From contig JAGPNK010000002.1 of NCBI GenBank assembly GCA_020746835.1, positions 2,170,001-2,234,000 on the forward strand: DNA of 64,000 nt. The letters run 5' to 3'. Positions within the stretch are counted from its first letter, which is position 1. Each line of letters opens with the position of its first letter. The notes under the pieces are model-generated. The model worked only from the letters and a program-made list of their open reading frames with translations, ran no database searches and was not told where the DNA came from. The translations under genes and the position numbers were made by a program. Source of the DNA: Stachybotrys elegans (lineage: Eukaryota; Ascomycota; Sordariomycetes; Hypocreales; Stachybotryaceae). This document shows positions 57,401-64,000 of the stretch, piece by piece.

Positions 57401-57921
57401 GTCTGCTTGCAGCGATTGTCAACTTGAAGAAGGGTCTGCTCGAGAATCTCAGAAAAGCTCGCAACCCAACAGCAGAGGTAACCGTCATGTCCGCTGTCAA
57501 TCGCTGTATTGGCTTGAAGAAGGAAGTCGTGGGAAACGATAAGATGGAAGATATATGCACAAGGGGCATTGGCCAAATCATCAACGCCTTCCTGGACAAG
57601 CAAAAGAGTCCAACACCAGGACCGTCGGGCACCCCAGCGGAAAGACCGCATATTTTCGAGCCCAAGATCCTGGCGTCGCTGAATGGCTTCAGGGATGTAT
57701 CCGTTAAAGCGCTGAAGGAGAAGTTGGGTGAAGCACGAGCTGAAGCTGTAGCGCTCTCAGCAATCGATCGTGTACTTGGCTTGGCGGATGCGAGCATTGT
57801 GCCTTCTGGCGTTGAGGGTGAAACGCAGACACCGGGGAATCTGGAAGGCGTGGAGCAGCACCTCATAAAATCTCTACGACAGCTCCTCATCGGTATGAAT
57901 CAGAAACTACCAGGCAACTAG
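54463..57921 (+). CDS. Fhl1-like forkhead transcription factor with FHA domain
   Basis: A single exon of 1152 residues starting at the ATG at 54463; an in-frame upstream TTG is not a start. The first ~245 residues are low-complexity Ala/Ser/Pro/Thr. An FHA domain begins near residue 248 (SFARIEFADSVFQMTTYAVIIGRD) and resumes around residue 407 (AISREHLKIAYNQ...FEAIPLHKNGFFCED...KSGDRLQIKD), split by ~130 residues of charged, Ser-rich sequence with a PAKRRK nuclear-localisation motif. An acidic stretch (520-555) precedes AT-hook-like RKRGPGRPPKNG (569-580) and KRKVGRPRKHPL. The forkhead winged helix spans ~686-770 (KPNKNYGVLIDETL; WFHFHTETKGWESSVRHNLI). The C-terminal ~380 residues are Pro/Ala/Gln rich. 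Yeast Fhl1 controls ribosomal protein genes through its FHA partner; that role is inferred here. Confidence 0.93.
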   Translation: MTSSSAGHDGLHAPAPETASQHADSALVTLTATATLSASEPAAATSTAATAPAPFAAPATKPAMESSTPTDARPHTPLTNPINGIGGPSTDRRANDDAPQGAPPSALLPEQDQPMPDAPDNTTASATVAGPSTSENTQSQRTDGAMAHTPIQQRPEPRIQMPQQNANMSTDQFPPSTPFTPVSISNMNPQTYMMMALASMSAAAPNAMSPPPTVTPSQVTLPNPMDEAFHGLAPAHTLRQSGGDKGLESFARIEFADSVFQMTTYAVIIGRDQRALEQARRDEKRGEEHKRRVEENASKGLPPPSPIALDRSKFSKSYVSEEGGMLGPESDSEENGRPAKRRKTSTAGSSQHDNEEAQENIISNRQYVSHTPGAAAVDLTSLRPSPWHVPFIGIHSPGPNIASKTKAISREHLKIAYNQEEGVFEAIPLHKNGFFCEDVHYKSDKVVLKSGDRLQIKDIDFRFIINGVERGLTGAEDYDEKIVKKRRGGKEMSFDFEQSHGNGDVQDTSDELSDVEVSPPELSDFGEEDAEEAEPTEEPGPEEAGEEEETSIATEAGPIMDPMMPQIPRKRGPGRPPKNGFMSKREQRLLKKQAQEMARKTLPQGPPVEPPIKRKVGRPRKHPLPENAGERPEKRKYKPRKPKTEDGAEGSEAERRAKEKKEKKARPKSPPLELKIEDYTEEQLQKPNKNYGVLIDETLTAAGPDGLTLKQIYKRICQRYPWFHFHTETKGWESSVRHNLIGNEAFKKDETTNLWSRVPGVELDAGKKRKASSPDRALAAQGYGPYSYPYNAQAMAPGAPAYPPGQVPPGYQVPAGYPGQPPQVSRPPQQQQQYGEPAPAAGQPLGPGPGPAPANATPQQPQAAPQLGSYGPPPAPARAQPGAQPNAYSSPYAARPPPPANVPIKSEDGTPPVPMPGPSAQPAPAPLHSAPQPTPAPAPASSQPGPSTQASQPVAVPPHAGSPAATPPVTTGPRPVMDTRLLAAIVNLKKGLLENLRKARNPTAEVTVMSAVNRCIGLKKEVVGNDKMEDICTRGIGQIINAFLDKQKSPTPGPSGTPAERPHIFEPKILASLNGFRDVSVKALKEKLGEARAEAVALSAIDRVLGLADASIVPSGVEGETQTPGNLEGVEQHLIKSLRQLLIGMNQKLPGN

Positions 57922-58539
57922 GAGTTGGATTTGGTAGACGGACGGATGCATTATAACACGGGTCGACGATGAGACGAGAATGCCTCTCGGAAAAAAGGGG
58001 CGAGGGAGCCAACCTACCACCATCAGCTCCCACTACTCAGAGACGTCCCCAGGGTGGTGGATGTCACGAGCGTCGCATGAGCTATCAGAAGTTATGACTG
58101 GATGGCATGGACCTTATATGATATTAGCCTCATTTTCTATCTGTCTTTGTTCAATCAAGCACGGCAGTCATTAGGTGAACTGCTATTAATACAAGTGACG
58201 TCTTGTCAGAGGTGTGATTGAGATCATGTTGCGTGATAATGAGCATGGCGATGCTACGGCACCTGAGCAAAAGACTTGAAGATGAATGAACGCTGGCGGA
58301 GCATCTTCTGCCTCACGATCCGTACGAATGCAGAGCAATGGGATTACGTCAAAAGATACGAGCCACGATATTGGTATTCGATCCATGAATTGTCCTAATC
58401 TTTCTCCTTCCTCCTTTACATTACCTGTGAGAAACACCATCGTAAATAAGATGTGCTACGCGTCGTCGTTCGCGTCGAGCCCATCTCCCATTCTTTCCCA
58501 TCTAAAGAAACGAAAACAAGAGATGAAAAAAAAAAAGAC

Positions 58540-58594
<55 letters not shown>

Positions 58595-58927
58595 GGAAAC
58601 ATCAAGTCGTCGTAGGAAAAAGGAAACAGCCATCCTTCCTACCTACTAGCCCTCTGAACTGACCATAAATCCTTCTCCACCATCCTTCATATATGACATC
58701 GAAAAGTAAAGGGTTTTTAAAAGTGGTACATGCTCAACTGATAGATCAAAGCGTAGAAGCTTCTTGGGGGATAGAAGAGTATAGGAGATAGAGAAGTGTG
58801 TGAAGACAAGTTCACAGGCATCGTTCATACAGGTTCTCAGGTCAGAGGAGGTTCTCTTTGACTAGCCTGCTGGCCCAGCAATGGCGTTAATTGGACCACC
58901 TCCGTCCCACAGTGAACAGAGGGCGCT
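57922..58927. other. Convergent 3' interval between forkhead and Boi-type genes
   Basis: About 1 kb with two 3' UTRs. It contains a perfect (AG)25 microsatellite. No gene is supported. Confidence 0.5.
58543..58592. repeat. (AG)25 microsatellite
   Basis: Fifty nucleotides of uninterrupted AG in the 3' interval, preceded by a poly-A-rich stretch. Confidence 0.95.
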
Positions 58928-61900
58928 CTATGCGCTCTGCGGAGGGAGAAGGTCTGTTTTCTCGCCAAAGTCGACATTTAACCGGGCACTCGCAATTTGC
59001 TGCTTGTGGATGCCGGATACCCCGCTATCCGCCTCTCCGAAAATGCCCAGACTGTTGGGATCCTTTTTGGAGCCGGCTTGGTTGTCCTCCTCTGTGGCTT
59101 CGTCGAGGTTCATGAGTGCGGGTGGACGATGGCGCATCTGCCGTGCCTTTGTCAGAGATATCGTCTTCTGCTGATAGGTGGTAGTGATGGCCTTGGAATC
59201 GTCACGATCGATGGTGGCCTTCATTAGCGCTGCCATCCATAAGCGCCCTTGCTTTAGGTTGGGGACAGCGAAGTAGTGAACTGTAGGCTTCGTGAAGTTG
59301 ACGGCCCGTGACAGACCAGCGCGGGGAGGAACTAGCTTGAAGATGAAGATTGAGTCATCTCCCTTCTCAATCGTCTCATCTGCATCGCCGCTGCCGGGCA
59401 ATTGGCTTGAAGGCATCGACGGGTTACTGACTGCTCCCGTGATGGTAGCGTGTAGACCAGTCAGCCGCTCGTTATCCGCCGGAAGCACACGGTGGAAGGA
59501 AATATCGATGAGACCCTTCTCCTCCTCGTCGTCGTCCGCATAGTAATAGGCCAGACGACGTCCCTTGAGAACGAAGAATCGGGGTTTCCACGTGGTCATA
59601 AGGTTTGAGCTCTTCTTCCTCATCCAGCCACTATAGTCGGCATCCTTCATGGCTTCCTGGGGACCAATCTTCTGTAGGCCCCTTGTGTAGGCGCTCGTCT
59701 CCTTCTTGCCCTTCTTTCGATTGTTCTTGCTCGCAGATGGTGCCGCCATGCTAGGGCTCTTTGCAGCATCTGGAGAGTCGAGGTCAAAACTGGCGTGGCC
59801 CGAAGGCGTTGTTGATCCTGTCCGGGTCGACAGTTCGGGTTGATGGCCCTTGAATGACCCATCAACCGATGATGCAGCCTTGGAGTGCTCATGGTCAAGG
59901 TTTTCCGAGGCGGATCTCATGCCACCGCTGCTGCCCGGAGGCTGAGAACCGTGCTTGTTGACAATGGCGGCAAGCCAGTCTGAGCTGTAGTCAGATCCCT
60001 TGGCCATATTGGGGGATGTGCTCAGAGTTGGTGATCCAATCAGGCCAGAATCAAGCCGAGTAACCGTGGGAGGTGGTCCGGACTTGGGCGGGATCGCACC
60101 CAGGATAGACTCTGTGGTGGCTGTCGACGCCGTTCTCCGATGAGGTCCAGACTGGATGCCGTAGTACCTTTGCGCAGCAGGTGATGCGGCTCCCTCGCGG
60201 AACGAATCCATGCTCCCGAACCGCGATTGCCTTGACATGGCAGTAGCACTGCGAACCCTCTGCTCTTCAGTGTAGCTCGATTTCTTGGAGTGAGACGCAC
60301 TGTCGCGCTTCCGCAAGACATTTCGCTTGCGTCCATCTATTTCTGTGCCCGAGAAGTAGCCGCGATCCAGGTCGACGGCCGAGTCTTGCAAGTCCTTCTC
60401 CGATAGACCCGAAATATCGTGCATGCCAGTCGAAGAGAGCGGCCGGGACGAAGTCTGGGAGATTGCGCCACCGAGAGTCCAGTTTCTGTCGAAGGAAGGT
60501 TGCTTCCGGTGCGGCCCCTCTGTCAAGGGGAAAGTCCCATTGCTGACCAGCTTGGGTGTCGGGCCAACGGGCGTGGTGGCACCGGCGAGGAAATCGGTGG
60601 AAGAGTGACGTCGTGAATGGTTGAGATCCCTGATGGAGGCGGCCGACGGACGCTTCGTATGCGAAGGACGAGTTGGGCTGGTATGAGCACCCGGCGACAT
60701 GGGGGAGACCAGCGCCGTGGGAGAGTTTGACGACATCGAGAGGCGCTTAGACTGCATCGAGCCGGGTCTGTTGGTCAGAGTGTTGGTGCGGCTTCTGGTT
60801 CGGTAGGCGTCCTCAGAGCCCATTTCACTGCCGTAGGTCTGTGTTGTGCGGCGTGTAGGAAAGCCTTGGCTGTTCACCTCATCCTGCAGGGACTTTATCT
60901 TGTGCCAGGTTTTGAGGCGTCTTCCCACTGAACCGAGATCAAAAGCTTTGATGAAGAGGGAGCTCTGGTCCATGCCCAGGATGACCTCACCCGTAATTTC
61001 CTGATCCCTGAACACCTCGCAGTGGTGCTTCTCGACTCCCGACGTGAAGAGATACTCGGCGACTTGGTCTGCAGACCATGACTCAACTTCGGTGCGGGTA
61101 TGCACACGCTCTTCCTCTTCGTCGGTTTCCTCGCCCTGGATATACGATGTGCGATGGTGTATGGATGCGCTATACTCGCTGCCTGAATCCGTGGCGGTTG
61201 TTCTTAGGGCGTTGCCGCTCGAAGGCGAGCGAAGATCGGTAATGTGTTCGTTGATGACATTGAGCGTTTCGTTGAGAACCTGGCTGTCCTGGCTGGTGTT
61301 GTTCAGCCTTCCGAGAGCGCTGGCAGAGGCTGCGGTTGGGGGCGCTGTCGGTTCGAGCCTCGCCGAGTTGAGGGGTAGCGTGACTGGCGTTGAGCTGGCA
61401 AGAGATGGCGCGGGAGGCTGCGATGCATCTTGGGTATCGTCCGCCTCCGGATTCGCATCGGTGGCATCGGCGGCATCGGTAGAAGTAGGTTCTGAAAGGG
61501 TCTCGGGCAAGGGAGCGAGTGGCTCCGACGGAGGGAACGATACGGGAGGGATAACAGGGGCAGACGATATTGCGGGCGTCGTCTTGGGTGCGACCCGAGT
61601 ATAAACTGGAGCGTTCGGTTAGTGGGAGCCTTGAGCAGATGATGGGAGGAATGGCGATGAAAACTTACCCTCGGGGAAGAGACCAGAGTTGCTATTGGCG
61701 AGATGACGACCGAGGAACCAGCCGTCGCCAAATTCATCGTCTCTTTCGAGGAGTTCGACCTTGTCGCCCTTGGCAAGGCTCAGCTCGTCGGAGCTTCTGG
61801 CCTGGAAGTCATCTGTGTGGAAGGGAGACGGTCAGCATGTGGTTCGAGGTGCCGTGCCGTGAGGGATGGCGAAGGCGCGGCTGGAGATGGGCCATGTTCT

Positions 61901-62018
61901 GCGGGCTGGAGGGGACAACAAGAGGGGGGGGGGGGGGGGGGGGGAGCTCACGGATAACGAGCAGGGTGTCGCCAACCTCGGGACGGGTGTGGCCTTCGCC
62001 GGGCGCTCTGGAAGCCAT
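58928..62018 (-). CDS. Boi1/Boi2-type polarity protein (SH3-SAM-PH)
   Basis: Spliced model: 62018-61952, 61812-61669, 61605-58928; 962 residues. Exon 1 encodes only 22 residues, and both introns rejoin the SH3 domain (LLVI|HDFQARSSDELSLAKGD and GLFPE|VYTRV). SH3 spans about residues 17-70, with WFLGRH and GLFP binding-pocket motifs. A SAM domain lies around 244-310 (WSADQVAEYLFTSGVEKHH; EITGEVILGMDQSSL). A PH domain lies around 725-868 (SGWMRKKSSNLMTTWKPRFFVLKGRRLAYY; the strand LKQGRLWMAAL), split by a Ser-rich insert. The rest is low-complexity, Ser/Thr/Pro-rich and probably phosphorylated. Yeast Boi proteins link Cdc42, the scaffold Bem1 and phosphoinositides to exocytosis at growth sites. 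Intron 1 carries a 21-nt poly-C run. Confidence 0.95.
61924..61944. repeat. 21-base poly-G (intronic poly-C) run
   Basis: On the coding strand this is a C run beginning 7 nt past the 5' splice site of intron 1 of the Boi-type gene. Long homopolymers are prone to length errors in sequencing and in replication. Confidence 0.95.
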
Positions 62019-63555
62019 TGCGTGGGTTGGCGATGGCCACAAGTCGAGGTCGATGGGTGGTTGCGACGAGCAGATGAGCAGTTCAGGAAGCCCAGACTAG
62101 CTCCAAGACAGGGACAGACAACGGCAGTGTCAGTGGCAGTGGCAACGGCGGCAAACACTGTAGGTAATAGGTAGGTTGTTTGGTGAGACGGGGCGGAGCG
62201 AACTGAGTGGAGCAGCGGTTTTTCTCAATGGAGTAGCTAAAGCGAAAACGGATCCTGGCCACGGTTGACGGGAGCCATCAGCCAAGACACTCGGACCAAT
62301 AGCACCTATCAGGCCAGCTTGTCTGAGACCTTCCTTGGCTGGCTGGTCGTTGGTCTTCTGGCTGTTAATAACTCTCTCTGTTGGATGATGGGCTGGAGAC
62401 GGGAGTGGAGGTCGGGAAAAGCAACGCCTTGATCTGAAGTCGATCGGTTCGACTGGCTTCTGTGGCAGGGGCAGGCGTGGATGCTGGCGCCGATCGGAAG
62501 GATAGAAAAACCTAATGAGGATTTCCGACGAGGGATGGTTGCGGCGTGGTAATTTCAGGGTAAATGATGATGGTTGCGCACAACCGAATTGGGAGATCGT
62601 ACCTACTTGGGTGCAAGCAATAGGACGTATGTTTCCTGGCCGGTGATTGACAAGGGAGAGTGAGGAAGAGAGAATAAGATGAGGAGCCCCATTCGCGTGC
62701 ACAGGTCGAGGCCTTGCAGTGAAATAACAAACGGAACAGGGGAAAAAAGGGCAGAGGAATGACGGGTTGCGGCAATCAGCGCTTTGACGACACGTAGCGC
62801 TAGCAGAAGCTTCGTTGGTGAAGTGGTGAGATGGGCTACTATTAATAAAGCAATATGCAGTATGCAGAGTGCAGATGGAAGAAGAAGCATGAATCGATGC
62901 AGATCTGCTCCATGCACTCGCACTCGGGTCTCTTCCACAAGCTGGCAGGCGGCGAGCGCTTGAATAACGCGCCGATGCGACGATGGTGGCACAGCAAAGA
63001 TTGGCGTGCGAGCGACTACAGCGGCGATCCAAATCATCTAGATGGTACAAGAACGGCACAAGGACGGAACCAACACATTGCCTGCGGATAAAGTGCTGCA
63101 GGTTATATTGGACGGTGCACTATGTTGGTAGGTAGACCTACTCATTGTAGCATGTGAATGTGAACTACTAAGGTATGTAGGCAAGTATCGAGGTCGTAGG
63201 CGCTACCACAGCCATACTACTAAGTTGATAATAAATTGTCTTTGCATCTTATCAATAACGTTCTGGAATGAAATAGTAAACAGGTAGTTGATCCATCACA
63301 AGGGTTGTACGGCGAAAAGGTACATACATAGTATGTATGTAGTATGGAAGTTGCTTTGCCTGGGCGGGCGGGTTTTTATGGAATTTTTAGACCGAGGTTA
63401 TAGGGGGGGGGGGGGGCGACAGACCAGGCTATTACCCGTAGACTCTACCATGCGAAATCGTTTGCACTCCTACACATCCTTTGCTGTTGCTTGCCTGACC
63501 ACACCCGCAATTCCCAACGCAACCATCCGCCCGCCTCACCGCACGCACCGCCATC
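62019..63555. other. 1.5-kb interval: divergent promoters of the Boi-type gene and SDH2
   Basis: A 309-residue minus-strand frame (63059-62130) begins at a TTG and has no recognised domain, so it is treated as the long 5' leader of the Boi-type gene. A 14-G run lies at 63403-63416. The SDH2-proximal sequence is C/A rich. Confidence 0.45.
63403..63416. repeat. 14-base poly-G run in the SDH2 upstream region
   Basis: A perfect homopolymer about 140 nt before the SDH2 start. Confidence 0.95.
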
Positions 63556-64000
63556 ATGGCCGCCCTCCGCTCCTCCATTCCTCGAGTCCTCGGCGTCTCC
63601 AGCCAGGCTGCCGCGCGCCCCGGCGCCGTCCTGTCGCGCTCCATGGCCTCGGTCAGCGAGGCCCCCTCGACCCCGGAGCCCAAGCTCAAGACGTTCCAAG
63701 TCTACCGCTGGAACCCGGACAAGCCCAGCGAGAAGCCGCGCATGCAGAGCTACACCCTCGACCTCAACAAGACGGGTCCCATGATGCTCGACGCCCTCAT
63801 CCGCATCAAGAACGAGCTCGACCCTACCCTGACCTTCAGGAGGAGTTGCCGCGAGGGTATCTGCGGCAGCTGCGCCATGAACATCAACGGACAGAACTCC
63901 CTGGCCTGCCTGTGTACGTGGCATCACCCGCTGCGCCGTACCTGGGCTTTTGCTAATTGATCTTGAAGGCCGCATCCCCACCGAGTCTTCGGCTGAGGTC
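63556..64000 (+). CDS. SDH2: Succinate dehydrogenase iron-sulfur subunit, 3' truncated by the window
   Basis: Exons 63556-63913 and 63969-64000 (incomplete). The intron (GTACGT to TTGAAG, 55 nt) joins SLACL|CRIPTESS. The first ~32 residues are a basic, Ala/Ser-rich mitochondrial presequence. The plant-type [2Fe-2S] ferredoxin domain is complete in the window: Cys98, Cys103 and Cys106 in CREGICGSC and the fourth ligand Cys118 in LACLC. The C-terminal half, with the [4Fe-4S] and [3Fe-4S] clusters, lies beyond the edge. The protein is the electron-transfer subunit of mitochondrial complex II, linking succinate oxidation by Sdh1 to ubiquinone. GCCATC before the ATG is a good initiation context. 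Confidence 0.96.

Noticed and set aside
62130..63059. 309-residue minus-strand frame
   Set aside because: It starts at TTG, is Ser/Pro/Arg/His-rich, has no domain and lies where the Boi-type 5' leader should be.
1..64000. tRNA, rRNA, CRISPR or insertion sequence
   Set aside because: No A/B-box pair, rRNA core, regular spacer array or transposase was found by reading; tRNA-like GGTTCGA hits lacked the rest of the gene.

Overview
The window is nuclear DNA from a filamentous ascomycete. The gene set, the short spliceosomal introns (51-139 nt, mostly GTRNGT donors with TAG/CAG acceptors) and the protein sequences suggest a Sordariomycete, probably Hypocreales; that placement is inference. No prokaryotic features, rRNA, tRNA, CRISPR array or intact transposon was seen. 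I support 23 protein genes. Two are cut by the window: a mitochondrial carrier at the left edge and SDH2 at the right edge. Most gene models below were spliced by hand, keeping the reading frame and family sequence continuous across each junction.

Layout. 1-8.3 kb: mitochondrial carrier tail, UPF0643-type protein, MOT1-type molybdate transporter, a four-TM membrane protein, dephospho-CoA kinase, and (divergent from it) eIF3h. 9.7-18.1 kb: S-adenosylhomocysteinase, a D-2-hydroxyacid dehydrogenase, an Fmp32/CCDC90-type mitochondrial coiled-coil protein, a Zn2Cys6 regulator ending in a perfect hairpin, and a YwbE-like (DUF2196) protein with a zinc-finger tail. 20.7-36.6 kb: secreted M43 metalloprotease, clathrin heavy chain, a vacuolar-type dipeptidyl aminopeptidase, a UPF0145 protein and a ferric reductase. 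36.6-42.4 kb: a gene-poor block with a decayed direct repeat. 42.4-49.6 kb: RTA1-type membrane protein, alpha-arrestin, an alpha/beta-hydrolase lipase with a GC-AG intron, and a 62-residue membrane protein. 49.6-54.5 kb: a second gene-poor block. 54.5-64 kb: an Fhl1-like FHA/forkhead factor, a Boi-type SH3-SAM-PH polarity protein and the start of SDH2.

These are mostly independent housekeeping genes, not a cluster. Loose themes are methylation/one-carbon metabolism (a possible SAM carrier, SAH hydrolase), mitochondrial function (carrier, Fmp32-like, possible mitochondrial lipase, SDH2), membrane traffic (clathrin, arrestin, Golgi/vacuole protease, Boi protein) and metal/redox handling (molybdate transporter, ferric reductase). 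No defence system or biosynthetic cluster was found. The most unusual items are sequence-level: the hairpin abutting the regulator's stop codon, the GC-AG intron whose donor overlaps an alternative ATG, the FHA domain interrupted by a long linker, and the fused YwbE/zinc-finger protein.
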